In this document: positions 9,800 to 18,738 of the stretch, piece by piece
How the letters are laid out: every line of letters starts with the position of its first letter
Position numbering within the stretch: the first letter of the stretch is position 1
Source: Aureimonas sp. OT7
GTDB taxonomy: Bacteria; Pseudomonadota; Alphaproteobacteria; Rhizobiales; Rhizobiaceae
Length of the DNA: 64,000 bases
Direction of reading: 5' to 3'
Assembly (NCBI RefSeq): GCF_014844055.1
Contig: NZ_CP062167.1
Span: 62,001-126,000 of the forward strand
Notes under the pieces: model-generated
Databases searched by the model: none
What the model saw: only the letters and a program-made list of their open reading frames with translations
What the model was told of the DNA's origin: nothing
Translations under genes and position numbers: made by a program

Positions 9800-10621
9800 G
9801 TGTCGCCGCGCGCCAATTGGAAGGGATATCTCAAGATCGACGAGGTGGCCTGCCCCGTCGCCCTCTACACGGCGGCCTCCACATCGGACCGCATCGCCTT
9901 CCATACGATCAACCGGTCCACCGGCAATCGCGTCCGCCGCATCTTCGTGGACAGCGAGACCGAAAAGCCGGTCGAGCGCGACAACCAGGTGAAAGGGTAC
10001 GAGACGGGGCCGGACGACTACATCGTCCTGACGCCGGAAGAAGTGGCGGCCGCCGTACCGGAAAGCGACAAGACGCTCGCCATCTCTTCCTTCGTACCCT
10101 GCAGCAGCATAGACGACGTCTATCTGGACAAGCCCTATTACATTGCGCCGTCCGAGCCGCATGCCGCGGAAAGCTTCGTGCTGATCCGCGACGCTCTGGC
10201 GAAGCGCAAGGTGGCGGCCCTGGCGGAGGCCGTCCTGTTCCGCCGCGTCCGAACCCTTCTCATCCGTCCGCATGGCGATGGCCTGATCGCCTCGACGCTG
10301 AACTTCGACTACGAGGTGCGCTCCGCCGCCGACGCGTTCGACAAGATCCCGGCCATGAAGATCAAGGGCGAGATGCTGGATCTCGCCCGCCACATCATCG
10401 AATCGAAGGCCGGGCGCTTCGAGCCGGATACGTTCGAGGACCGCTACGAGCAGGCACTCGCCGAACTGGTCAAGGCCAAGGCGGAAGGGCGCAAGCCCAA
10501 GGCCGTCAAACCCCGAAAGAGCGCCAAGGTCGTCGATCTGATGGAGGCTTTGCGTCAAAGCGCGGGCACGGCAGGCCGGAAGACGAAAGAAAAGCCGGCT
10601 AAGATCAAGAAGGCGAGCTGA
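9800..10621 (+). CDS. ku: Ku protein (non-homologous end joining), paralogue 1
   Basis: The protein is 273 residues and fits a bacterial Ku: N-terminal WKGYLKIDEVACPVALY, then FHTINRSTGNRVRR, YETGPDDYIVLTPEE, DKPYYIAPSE and a Lys-rich tail. Bacterial Ku forms a ring on DNA ends and recruits LigD. I choose the GTG at 9800 (VSPRANWKGYL) because conservation begins there and a GGGGAA ribosome-binding site precedes it. It converges on a second Ku gene with only four bases between the stop codons. No LigD gene lies in the window. Confidence 0.92.
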   Translation: MSPRANWKGYLKIDEVACPVALYTAASTSDRIAFHTINRSTGNRVRRIFVDSETEKPVERDNQVKGYETGPDDYIVLTPEEVAAAVPESDKTLAISSFVPCSSIDDVYLDKPYYIAPSEPHAAESFVLIRDALAKRKVAALAEAVLFRRVRTLLIRPHGDGLIASTLNFDYEVRSAADAFDKIPAMKIKGEMLDLARHIIESKAGRFEPDTFEDRYEQALAELVKAKAEGRKPKAVKPRKSAKVVDLMEALRQSAGTAGRKTKEKPAKIKKAS

Positions 10622-10625
10622 AGCG

Positions 10626-11438
10626 CTACTTCTTCTTTCCCTTGTCGTCGAGGCTCTTGCGAAGGGCATCCATGATGCTGATGACGTTGCCGGCGGCCTC
10701 CGGCGCGGGGCTGGCCTTCTGTTTCCGGCCGGTCGTCCTGGATTTCCGCTTTTTACGACGCGTCTCGATCAGGTCGATCAGCTTGTCCTGTACCGGGTCC
10801 TCGACCATTGCCGGGTCCCAGTTGGTCATGCGGGCGTCCACGAGCTTCAGCATCATCCTGGACAAGGCGGCATCCGCCTTCGGTTTCCCGATCCCGGTGA
10901 AATAGTCTTTCTCCTCACGGACCTCGTCGCCATAGCGCAGGGTCCAGAGCACGATCCCCTTGTCGCGCGGCTCCAGCAGGACGGGGCGTTCGCGCCTGTA
11001 CATCACAACGCGGGACAAGCCTGCCGTCCCGGTCGCCGCCATGGCCTCGCGGATGACGACGAACGCTTCTTCGCCAACCGGATCGCTCGGCATCACGTAA
11101 TGCGGCCTGTCGAACCAGACCCATCCGACCGTATCGCGTTTGACGAAGCGCTCTATGTCGATGGTGCGGGTGCTTTCCAGCCCGACGGCGTCGATCTCTT
11201 CGTCTTCCAGCACGACGAAATCATCTTCACCACGTTGCCAGGCGCGCGCTTCGTCCTCTTCCTTCACGGCCTTGCCCGTCTCCGAGTCGACATAACGGCT
11301 GACGACGCGATTGCCGGTTTGCGCGTTGAGCGTGTGGAAGCGCACTTTCTCCTGGTCGGTGAGCGCCGGCATCATGGTGACGGGGCACGTCACCAGCGAC
11401 AGTTTCAGATAGCCCTTCCAGAATGTGCGCGGCGCCAT
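10626..11438 (-). CDS. ku: Ku protein, paralogue 2
   Basis: The protein is 270 residues with the same Ku layout: FWKGYLKLSLVTCPVTM, VRFHTLNAQTGNRVVSRYVD, RGEDDFVVLEDEE, WFDRPHYVMPSDP, and a basic C-terminal tail ending in DDKGKKK. It is divergent enough from the other Ku (9800-10,621) to be a separate paralogue, not a recent copy. Rhizobia such as Sinorhizobium meliloti carry several ku genes, some acting as heterodimers. This pair could form a hetero-oligomer, which is inference. Confidence 0.93.
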   Translation of the reverse strand: MAPRTFWKGYLKLSLVTCPVTMMPALTDQEKVRFHTLNAQTGNRVVSRYVDSETGKAVKEEDEARAWQRGEDDFVVLEDEEIDAVGLESTRTIDIERFVKRDTVGWVWFDRPHYVMPSDPVGEEAFVVIREAMAATGTAGLSRVVMYRRERPVLLEPRDKGIVLWTLRYGDEVREEKDYFTGIGKPKADAALSRMMLKLVDARMTNWDPAMVEDPVQDKLIDLIETRRKKRKSRTTGRKQKASPAPEAAGNVISIMDALRKSLDDKGKKK

Positions 11439-11516
11439 GATCGACCTTCTCCGAACCCCTCGGGAAACGGCAAGACGTCAGTCACGTTCCACGCCTCTAT
11501 CATCCTGTCGTCCAGC

Positions 11517-12002
11517 TCAAGCCATAAAGGAGCCAATCTGACGCGTCGCTGCAACGACGGCAACGTATCGCGCGGCCTTGGCAATGGTGACGAGCAGGAG
11601 GAAGCTCCAGAGCGGTTCGCGCATGATGCCGGCGGCCAGCGTCAGCGGATCGCCGATCACCGGCACCCAGCTTGCCAGAAGCGACCAGCGCCCATAACGC
11701 GCATACCAGCCCTTCGCCCGCTCCATCTGCTTCGGCGACGCGGGAAACCAGCGCCGCCCTGCGAAACGCTCCACCTGCCGGCCGATTGCCCAGTTGACCA
11801 GCGATCCCAGCACGTTGCCGGCCGTCGCGACGCTGACGAGAAGGAAGGCCGCGTGCGTTCCCGACGCGACCAGCGTGGCCAGCACCGCCTCGGATTGCGC
11901 CGGCAGAAGCGTCGCCGCCACAAAGGCCGCCAGAAACAGTCCCGCCAATCCGGCCAAGCAACGACCCCGCGCAGCAACCCCCGGCATTGCCAAATGTTGC
12001 AC
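11517..12002 (-). CDS. YqaA/DedA-like membrane protein (VTT domain)
   Basis: The protein is 161 residues with about four membrane segments. It resembles the YqaA branch of the SNARE-associated/DedA family: GNVLGSLVNWAIGR near the middle, then ARYGRWSLLASWVPVIGDPLTLAAGIMRE (given in parts WSLLASWVPVIGDPLT and LAAGIMRE). DedA-like proteins act in lipid or proton-linked membrane homeostasis. It is followed by no co-oriented partner. The start at 12002 is the first Met giving a hydrophobic N-terminus; later starts are possible. Confidence 0.8.
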   Translation of the reverse strand: MQHLAMPGVAARGRCLAGLAGLFLAAFVAATLLPAQSEAVLATLVASGTHAAFLLVSVATAGNVLGSLVNWAIGRQVERFAGRRWFPASPKQMERAKGWYARYGRWSLLASWVPVIGDPLTLAAGIMREPLWSFLLLVTIAKAARYVAVVAATRQIGSFMA

Positions 12003-12160
12003 GATAAACTACAAATCAATCGGCCCGATGGGGAGGTGGCTCTCCCACACCGGGCCTAACCATAACGCTCACAGCTAAGGAACAGGAGCATCATGGCTAA
12101 TCCAGCCTCTAACATATTTCCTCCACCGTCTGCATCATTCCTTCCGCCTGCGAAGGGCTG

Positions 12161-12433
12161 ATGCACGTCCGGTTCAAGACCGGCGAATGGAGGCATATCC
12201 CCGGACGTCTCGTCGAGACCGAAGACGGCTATCTCCTGCCGGTGGATGCATTCACGGGCATCGCCCATAGAATCGTTCCCGAAGACCTGCTGACCGTCGC
12301 ACGCAAGCTGGTGAAAACCGCAAGTGAGCGCCGCTGGCAGCTCCGCCAGTCGCAACTCAACCGGATGCGGCTCGAGCTCGCAAGGGAGTGCATCCAGCAC
12401 GCCCTCGCGGATTGGGAAGTGAACTACTATTAG
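12161..12433 (+). CDS. Hypothetical protein, 90 residues
   Basis: I do not recognise this protein. It begins MHVRFKTGEWRHIPGRLVET and has a helical, Arg-rich second half (ERRWQLRQSQLNRMRLELAR) that may form a coiled coil. There is no signal peptide, membrane span or cysteine motif. Codon use resembles the neighbouring genes. It stands alone between YqaA and the IclR operon. It may be a conserved small protein or a chance frame. Confidence 0.5.
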   Translation: MHVRFKTGEWRHIPGRLVETEDGYLLPVDAFTGIAHRIVPEDLLTVARKLVKTASERRWQLRQSQLNRMRLELARECIQHALADWEVNYY

Positions 12434-12710
12434 AGGTTGGCGGTGGGGCGGTTTCGTCCGCGCTTCCGCCCCCTCGCCAAAGCGTACCGGCCGCGGATTT
12501 CGTCGGCCGTGGCGGCCCTTCTCCCAAGTGCGGCACGGCTCCGCGAAGCCGATGCCACCAAGACCCTGCTTGCCTGCTTGCCGCGATGGCGATCCGTAAG
12601 CCCCCCATCCACGATCTATCGAGCTTGCCGGCACGCCCGCCGGACGGGCCATGCAGGCCATTCGAACCTGCGTGCAAGGGCCGCTTGCGCCGGCCTTACC
12701 GGCTCAAGGG
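12434..12710. other. Gene-free spacer upstream of IclR promoter
   Basis: This GC-rich stretch has open frames on both strands but none with recognisable domains, a ribosome-binding site or conserved start. I see no RNA gene. It ends at the strong promoter of the downstream IclR-led operon. Confidence 0.4.
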
Positions 12711-12771
12711 TTGACGCGGATATTGGGTAGGCCTACTATGCATCATAATAAATGCGTTCAAAATAATGAAC
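12711..12771 (+). promoter_or_regulatory. Sigma-70-type promoter and inverted-repeat operator before IclR
   Basis: A -35 box TTGACG (12711-12716) and a -10 box TACTAT (12734-12739) are separated by exactly 17 bp. Just downstream lies a perfect dyad GTTCA-AAATAA-TGAAC (12756-12771), overlapping the expected transcription start. IclR regulators often repress their own genes from such sites, so this is a plausible autoregulatory operator. The ribosome-binding site GGAGG follows before the ATG at 12782. Confidence 0.65.
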
Positions 12772-12781
12772 GGTTGGGAGG

Positions 12782-13540
12782 ATGCCAGGGGTGAGCGGGC
12801 GCGGAGCCGAACGGATACTCGATCTGGTCGAATGGATGGCCGGGCAGGTTGCGCCCGTCGGGCTCGCCGATGCCGCGCAGGCGATGGCTACCCCGAAAAG
12901 CTCCATGCTGCTGCTGTTGCGGATCCTGGTGGATCGCGGCTACGCCGAGCGCCTGCCCGATGGCCGCTACGCATTGGCCCGGCTGCCGGGTGAGATGGGG
13001 TCCACCGGCCGGGCCTGGGGCACATTGCTGCGCGTGGCGGAGCCAAGGCTGCGCGCCGCCGTGGACACCGTCCGTGAAACGGGTTTCGTCGCCGTGCTCG
13101 ACGAGGGCAAGGTGCGCTATCTCAACAAGCTGCTGCCCGACCGCGAGATCCGCTATGACCGGGACATAACGGCGCCCCGCGCACCGCATCAGGTGGCCAG
13201 CGGCATCGCGCTGATGGCATGGATGCCGGCAGCCGAGCGCGAAGCCCTTATCGCCACGCTCGACGCGGACCCTGCGGCGCTGGAGGCCGACCTGGCCGCC
13301 TGCCGGGCAAACGGTTTCTTCTACAATGGCAAGGGCGTCGTCGAAGGGGCGGCCGGCGTCGCCGCGCCCGTCTTCGGAGCGGATGGCCGGGCCGTGGCCG
13401 CCATCAACATCTCCGGCCCCCGCGACAGGGTGGCCGCACAGATCGACAGCCTGTCGCAACAGGCCGTCCAGACGGCGGCGCGCGTGACGGAGGAGTTGCA
13501 GCGCCGCACCCATAACAAACGCATCCCGGGAGGAAACTGA
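12782..13540 (+). CDS. IclR family transcriptional regulator
   Basis: The protein is 252 residues. The N-terminal winged helix-turn-helix spans about residues 8-60 (ILDLVEWMAGQVAPVGLADA, then PKSSMLLLLRILVDRGYAER). The C-terminal effector domain includes HQVASGIALMAWMP, ANGFFYNGKGVVEG and VAAINISGPRDR. IclR proteins bind small organic acids. It is the first gene of an operon with an ABC importer and four catabolic enzymes, so the likely effector is their substrate or an intermediate. The downstream binding-protein gene starts 2 bp after the stop. Confidence 0.92.
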   Translation: MPGVSGRGAERILDLVEWMAGQVAPVGLADAAQAMATPKSSMLLLLRILVDRGYAERLPDGRYALARLPGEMGSTGRAWGTLLRVAEPRLRAAVDTVRETGFVAVLDEGKVRYLNKLLPDREIRYDRDITAPRAPHQVASGIALMAWMPAAEREALIATLDADPAALEADLAACRANGFFYNGKGVVEGAAGVAAPVFGADGRAVAAINISGPRDRVAAQIDSLSQQAVQTAARVTEELQRRTHNKRIPGGN

Positions 13541-13542
13541 CA

Positions 13543-14643
13543 ATGCGCATGTCCAGCATGATCGGCGGGCTCGCCCTCGTCGCGGCGCTCAACGGAGCGG
13601 CTCTCGCCCAGCCCGCGCTGCCCGATTATTATCCCGACACCTACGGCGAGATCGTCGAGGCGTCGCGTGGCGAAGGCGGCCTCGTCATCTATTCCAACAT
13701 GGCCGACAACAACTGGCAGCCGATCATCGCCGGCTTCCGGGAAGCCTATCCGTGGATCAACGTCGAGACGCTGGACCTCGGTTCCGGCACCGTCCATTCG
13801 CGGTGGGAGGCCGAGGCCGGCAGCGGCTCGCGCACCGCCGACATCCTCGTATCGGGTGCCAACGACCGTTGGGCCAGCTACGGCAAGGATGGCCGCATGA
13901 TGGCCTATGACAGTCCGGAATTCGCCCACCTGCCCGACTTCGCGAACCCCTATCCGGGCGTCGCCGTGCTTTCGGCGGACCCGCTCGTCATCACCTACAA
14001 CGCGGCGCTCCTGCCGGAAGAGCAGCGTCCATCCGGCTTTGCCGCGCTGTCGGCCGCCGCCGTGGATGATAAAGGCACCTTCGACGGGCGCATCACCACC
14101 TACGATGCCGCGCGCAACTCGTTCGGCCTTGCCGCATGGTGGGCCTACATGAACGCCAAGGGAGAGGAAGGCTGGCAGCACCTGCGCGCCATCGGCCCGA
14201 TGATCCGCGGCGAGACATCCGGCGGCCCGATGAACGAGAAGATCGCCACCGGCGAGTATGTCATCGGCGTCGCCGTCTCGGGCATCACCATCTTCCCCCG
14301 GCTGGAGCAGCCGGGCGGCGAAATCCTGGGCTTCGCCTTCCCCGATGACGGCACCATCGTGATGCTGCGCGGGCTCGGCATCCCCAAGCAGGCAGCAAAC
14401 CCCAACTCGGCCAAGCTGTTCGTCGACTATGCCCTCAGCAATGCCGGCCAGACGCTGCTGGGCAAGGGCGGGCTGGTACCCTACCGCGACGATGTCGAGG
14501 AAAGCGAGGTGCGCTACACCTACCAGGGCATCGCCGAGCAGATCGGCGCCGACAACGTGATCGAGGCCGGCTTCGACCAGCGCCTGATCACCGAGGCGCC
14601 CGCCTTCGTCGAAAAGTGGAACGCCGCCCTGCAAGGGCGCTGA
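13543..14643 (+). CDS. ABC transporter substrate-binding protein (ferric-type fold)
   Basis: The protein is 366 residues with a signal peptide (MIGGLALVAALNGAALAQ, cleavage after ALA). The mature part begins with EGGLVIYSNMADNNWQPII, typical of the iron(III)/2-aminoethylphosphonate/thiamine cluster of binding proteins. Later motifs include NAALLPEEQRP and VPYRDDV. Members bind oxyanions or carboxylates as well as iron. Its place in an operon with CoA-transferase and lyase genes favours a carboxylic acid ligand over iron, as inference. The iron-coordinating Tyr pair is not obvious. Confidence 0.9.
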   Translation: MRMSSMIGGLALVAALNGAALAQPALPDYYPDTYGEIVEASRGEGGLVIYSNMADNNWQPIIAGFREAYPWINVETLDLGSGTVHSRWEAEAGSGSRTADILVSGANDRWASYGKDGRMMAYDSPEFAHLPDFANPYPGVAVLSADPLVITYNAALLPEEQRPSGFAALSAAAVDDKGTFDGRITTYDAARNSFGLAAWWAYMNAKGEEGWQHLRAIGPMIRGETSGGPMNEKIATGEYVIGVAVSGITIFPRLEQPGGEILGFAFPDDGTIVMLRGLGIPKQAANPNSAKLFVDYALSNAGQTLLGKGGLVPYRDDVEESEVRYTYQGIAEQIGADNVIEAGFDQRLITEAPAFVEKWNAALQGR

Positions 14644-14722
14644 CCGCAAGCGCCGGCGCCGCCGCACGGCGGCGCCCACGGCAGCCTGGGCGCAACACCG
14701 CCCACAACCCGGTGGAAACACG

Positions 14723-16441
14723 ATGTCCCACAGTGCGCCAGCGCGGGCAAACGCCCCCGCGATAGACCGTTCGCGTCTGATTTTCTGGGGTGTATCCCTG
14801 CTGACGGCGGTGCTCGTCATCGGGCCCATCGCCCCGATCGCGGTGCAGGCTTTCCTTGCCGAGCCGCTCTACGCCGACGACAACACCTTCACGCTCACGA
14901 ACTTCGTTCGCCTGCTGGGAGAAGCCGGCATCGGGCGCATCTTCCTGAACACGCTGTATTTCGCGATGCTCACCATGGGGATCGCGCAGGTGTTCGGCGC
15001 CGTCGCCGCCGTAATCATCGGGCGCACCAACCTGCCCGGCCGCACGTGGATGGGCGAATTGATGATCTGGCCGCTCTTCGTCAGCAACCTCGTCATCGCC
15101 TTCGGATGGTTCACCATGTACGGGCCGTCCGGCTATTTCTCGCTGGCCGTGCGCGGCTGGTTCGGCGGCGTGCCGTGGAACCTCTATTCGCTGACCGGCA
15201 TGGGTATCGTGGCCGGGCTCAGCCAGGCTCCGTTGACCTACCTCATGTGCATCGGCGCCGTCACCAAGGCCGACCCGCAGCTTGAATCGGCGGCGCGCTC
15301 GGCCGGCGCCGGCCCGTTCCGCGCCTTGTGGTCCGTGACGGTGCCGATGATGCGGCCGGCGATCATCTACTCCGCCGTGCTCAACTTCGTCATCGGCATC
15401 GAGATGCTCGCCATTCCGCTGCTGTTCGGCGGCCCCAGCGGCATCATGACCATCACCACCTTCCTCTACGACAAGGGCATCAATGCCGCCGTGCAGCCCG
15501 ATTACGGCATCGTCGGCGCGGCCGCGCTGATCCTGCTGGCGGTCGTCGCCTTCCTGGTGTGGCTGCAGGGGCGGCTGATGAAGGATTCCGGCCGTTTCGT
15601 CACCGTGCGCGGCAAGGCCAGCCGACCCCAGATCCTGGATCTCGGGCCGTGGCGCTGGTTCGCCTTCGCAATCGTCTTCGCCTACGTCTTCTTCACCATC
15701 ATCGCGGTGTTCGGCGGCATCTTCATGCGCGCCAGCGTCACCTTCCTGACGCCGCTGATCCCGTTCTGGAAACTCGTCACGACCGCCAATTTCGAGCTGA
15801 TCCTGACATCGAGCAATTATGTCCGCTCGATCGTCAATACGGTTCTCGTGTCCTTCTTCGGCGCCATCATCGGCACCTTCTTCATCGCCGTGGTAACGCT
15901 GATCGCGCGGCGTTCGGACTTTCGCTACGCCCGGCCGCTGGAGTATCTGGCGCTGTTCCCGCGCTCGCTGCCCGGTATCATCGCCGGCCTCGGCTTCTTC
16001 TATGCGCTCGTCTGGATTCCGGGTCTCGACGTCATACGCGGCACGATCTACGTGCTGATGATCGTCTTCATCCTGCGCTACATCCCGGTGGGCTTCGGGG
16101 CCATCGCGCCGGCCCTCTCGCAGATCGGCGACGAGCTCGACAGGGGCGCGCGCATATCCGGCGCGGACTGGTGGACCACCGTCACCCGCATCATCCTGCC
16201 GATCCTGAAGCCGGCGCTCTTCTCGTGCTTCGCGCTGCTCTTCATCCATTTCTTCAAGGAGTACGTCACGGCGGTCTTCCTGTACCAGCCGGGCTCCGAA
16301 ATCATCGGCACGACCATGCTGCAGCTCGTGGCACAGGGCGATAACGGACCCGTCTCCGCCCTCGCAACCATCCAAGTCGTCATCACCGCGGCCTTCGTGA
16401 TCCTCGCGCGCCGCGTCCTGGGAGCCCGGATCTATGGCTGA
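14723..16441 (+). CDS. ABC transporter permease, fused two-domain type
   Basis: The protein is 572 residues with two consecutive binding-protein-dependent permease domains of about six spans each. Two EAA-type loops are visible, one around ESAARSAGAGPFRALWSV (about 190-210) and one around DELDRGARISGADWWTTV (about 470-490). This fused form is typical of FbpB/ThiP-like importers. It follows the binding protein after about 80 bp and overlaps the ATPase gene by 8 bp, so the three make one importer. Confidence 0.93.
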   Translation: MSHSAPARANAPAIDRSRLIFWGVSLLTAVLVIGPIAPIAVQAFLAEPLYADDNTFTLTNFVRLLGEAGIGRIFLNTLYFAMLTMGIAQVFGAVAAVIIGRTNLPGRTWMGELMIWPLFVSNLVIAFGWFTMYGPSGYFSLAVRGWFGGVPWNLYSLTGMGIVAGLSQAPLTYLMCIGAVTKADPQLESAARSAGAGPFRALWSVTVPMMRPAIIYSAVLNFVIGIEMLAIPLLFGGPSGIMTITTFLYDKGINAAVQPDYGIVGAAALILLAVVAFLVWLQGRLMKDSGRFVTVRGKASRPQILDLGPWRWFAFAIVFAYVFFTIIAVFGGIFMRASVTFLTPLIPFWKLVTTANFELILTSSNYVRSIVNTVLVSFFGAIIGTFFIAVVTLIARRSDFRYARPLEYLALFPRSLPGIIAGLGFFYALVWIPGLDVIRGTIYVLMIVFILRYIPVGFGAIAPALSQIGDELDRGARISGADWWTTVTRIILPILKPALFSCFALLFIHFFKEYVTAVFLYQPGSEIIGTTMLQLVAQGDNGPVSALATIQVVITAAFVILARRVLGARIYG

Positions 16442-17510
16442 CCTCGTCCTCGACCACCTCACCATCCGCTACGGCGGCGTCACCGCCGTCAACGACGTCT
16501 CTATCACCGTCCCCTCGGGCGAGTTCCTGACGCTGCTCGGGCCGTCGGGCTGCGGCAAATCCACCACGCTGTTCTCCATCGCGGGGTTGAACAAGGCCAC
16601 GTCCGGCACGATCCGCATCGGCGACACGGTCCTGTTCGACGGCGAACGCGGCGTGGAGGTTGCGCCGGAGCGGCGCAATATCGGCCTCGTCTTCCAGAGC
16701 TACGCGCTGTGGCCGCACAAGACCGTGGCCGAAAACCTCGCCTTTCCGCTGCAATTGCGGCGCATCGGGCGGGCAGAGCGCGACGAGAAGATCGCCGAGG
16801 CGCTGGGCCTGGTGGAGATGACCCCCTACGCGGATCGCTACCCGTTCGAGCTGTCGGGCGGCCAGCAGCAGCGCGTGGCGCTGGCGCGCGCCCTCGTCTA
16901 CCGTCCCGGCCTGCTGCTTCTGGACGAGCCCTTGTCCAACCTCGATGCCAAGCTGCGCGAACGCGCCCGCGTCTGGCTGCGCGAGTTGCAGGAGCGGCTG
17001 GGCGTCACCACGATCTACGTGACGCACGACCAGGCCGAGGCCCTGGCGGTCTCGGACCGGATCGCTGTGATGAGCACGGGCCGCATGCGGCAGCTCGGTA
17101 CGCCGAACGAAATCTACGAGCGGCCGGCCGACGCCTTCGTCGCCGATTTCATCGGGTCTTCCAACTTCCTGTCGGGGCGCCTGCTGGGCAAGGATGCGGC
17201 CGGGGCCAGAGTGGCGCTGGCGGACGGCACGCAGATCAGCACCGGGGCCGGCGACGCGCACAGCGACGGCTCGCTCGTGGTGGCCGTGCGGCCGGAGAAC
17301 ATCGAGATCGTGCCCGGCCCGGCCGAAAACGGCTTTGCGGCCGAGGTGCGCTCCGGCACCTATCTCGGCTCGGTGTACCAGTACGAGCTTGCCGGTGCGG
17401 GAGAAACATTCCGCATCCAGACGACACGACCGGTCACTGAGGACCGCGTCTTCGTGCGCATTCCGCAGGCCGCCACAACCGTCTTCGCCGCCGGGCCGGA
17501 GGCTGCCTGA
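16434..17510 (+). CDS. ABC transporter ATP-binding protein
   Basis: The protein is 358 residues. It has Walker A GPSGCGKST, Q-loop VFQSYALWPH, signature LSGGQQQRVALARAL, Walker B LLLLDEPLSNLD and switch His YVTHDQAEA. The C-terminal about 110 residues form a TOBE regulatory domain with VVAVRPENIEI. It energises the permease encoded just upstream, with which it overlaps by 8 bp. It overlaps no downstream gene; the CoA-transferase ATG is 2 bp after its stop. Confidence 0.95.
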   Translation: MADLVLDHLTIRYGGVTAVNDVSITVPSGEFLTLLGPSGCGKSTTLFSIAGLNKATSGTIRIGDTVLFDGERGVEVAPERRNIGLVFQSYALWPHKTVAENLAFPLQLRRIGRAERDEKIAEALGLVEMTPYADRYPFELSGGQQQRVALARALVYRPGLLLLDEPLSNLDAKLRERARVWLRELQERLGVTTIYVTHDQAEALAVSDRIAVMSTGRMRQLGTPNEIYERPADAFVADFIGSSNFLSGRLLGKDAAGARVALADGTQISTGAGDAHSDGSLVVAVRPENIEIVPGPAENGFAAEVRSGTYLGSVYQYELAGAGETFRIQTTRPVTEDRVFVRIPQAATTVFAAGPEAA

Positions 17511-17511
17511 C

Positions 17512-18738
17512 ATGCCTGAGGCAAAACCGCCCCTCCGCTTCGATCCGGCCCGTACCGGGCCCATGCAGGGAATCCGCGTCGTCGATCTGTCGCGCCTCGT
17601 CGCCGGCAACATGCTGTCGCTGCAACTGGCCGATTTCGGCGCCGACGTCATCAAGGTGGAGCCCCCCGCCGGCGACCCCTTGCGCGATTGGCGCGATGAC
17701 GGGCAATCGCTGCACTGGAAGACCTATGGTCGCAACAAGCGCTCCATCATGCTCAATTTGCGTGACGATACGCACAGGCATGCTCTGCTGGCCCTCCTGG
17801 ATACGGCGGATGTCTTCATCGAAAACTTCCGCCCCGGCACGCTGGAGCGGATGGGCCTTGCGCCGGCGACCCTACTGGAGCGCAACCCCGATCTGATCGT
17901 GGTGCGCATCTCCGGCTTCGGCCAGACAGGCCCGTATGCGCAGTATCCGGGCTTCGGCACCCTGGTCGAAGCGATGAGCGGCTTTGCCGCCCGCACCGGC
18001 TTCCCGGACCGGGAGCCGGTCCTCCCGCCGCTTGCGCTGGCCGACATGATCGCCGGGCTGCAGGGCGCCCAGGCGGTTTCCACAGCACTCCTGGCCCGCC
18101 AGCGCGAGCTTGCCCGTGGACAGGTGATCGACCTTTCCCTGCTGGAGCCCATCTTTTCGGTGCTCGGGCCGGAAGCCGCCATCCACCGGGTGACGGGCAA
18201 GGTGAAGCAGCGGTCGGGCAGCGCCTCCAATACCGTCTCGCCGCGCAACGTCTATCGGTGCGGCGACGACAAGTATGTCGCCCTGTCGGGCTCCACGCAG
18301 GTCGTCGCCTTCCGGATACTCGAGATCATCGGCCGGCCGGATATGAAGTCCGACCCACGCTTCGCCACGAATGCCGACCGCGTGCGCCACCGCGACGAGA
18401 TCGACGCCGCGCTCGGCGCCTGGTTTGCCACGCGTGACAGGGACGCGGCGCTGAAGGAGATGCGCGCCGCCGGGGCAACCGTCGGCCCGGTCTACGATAT
18501 CGCCGATATCGCCGAAGACCCCCACTTCCACGAGCGCGAGATCGTGGTGGAAGTGGAGGATGCCGACAATGGCAGCCTGCCCATGCACAACATCGTGCCG
18601 CGCCTTTCCGAAACGCCCGGCGCATGGCGCCATCCGGCCCCGGCGCTGGGCGAGCATACGGAAGAGATCCTCGCCGAGCTGGGGTTGGAGCCGTTGCCGG
18701 CCGGTCGGGATGCGCACGTGCGGGAGGACAGGGAATGA
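17512..18738 (+). CDS. CaiB/BaiF family (class III) CoA-transferase
   Basis: The protein is 408 residues. It shows the family N-terminus GIRVVDLSRLVAGN, then LADFGADVIKVEPPAGDP and NKRSIMLNLR. The candidate catalytic Asp is D178 in PLALADMIAGLQG. Class III enzymes move CoA from one acid, often succinyl-CoA, to another. It directly follows the importer and overlaps the CitE-like gene by ATGA, so the imported acid is probably activated here and then cleaved. An alternative role is a racemase of the same family, but the lyase neighbour argues against it. Confidence 0.92.
   Translation: MPEAKPPLRFDPARTGPMQGIRVVDLSRLVAGNMLSLQLADFGADVIKVEPPAGDPLRDWRDDGQSLHWKTYGRNKRSIMLNLRDDTHRHALLALLDTADVFIENFRPGTLERMGLAPATLLERNPDLIVVRISGFGQTGPYAQYPGFGTLVEAMSGFAARTGFPDREPVLPPLALADMIAGLQGAQAVSTALLARQRELARGQVIDLSLLEPIFSVLGPEAAIHRVTGKVKQRSGSASNTVSPRNVYRCGDDKYVALSGSTQVVAFRILEIIGRPDMKSDPRFATNADRVRHRDEIDAALGAWFATRDRDAALKEMRAAGATVGPVYDIADIAEDPHFHEREIVVEVEDADNGSLPMHNIVPRLSETPGAWRHPAPALGEHTEEILAELGLEPLPAGRDAHVREDRE

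Noticed and set aside
12056..12661. 201-residue - strand frame opposite the 90-residue gene
   Set aside because: No domain or ribosome-binding site, and codon use favours the + strand frame.
14588..16465. 625-residue - strand frame opposite the ABC permease
   Set aside because: It is the antisense of a well-defined two-domain permease, with Asp/Glu/Arg-rich low complexity.
17194..17511. Upstream extension of the CoA-transferase frame
   Set aside because: It overlaps the ATPase gene in another frame and lacks family similarity; conservation begins after the ATG at 17512.
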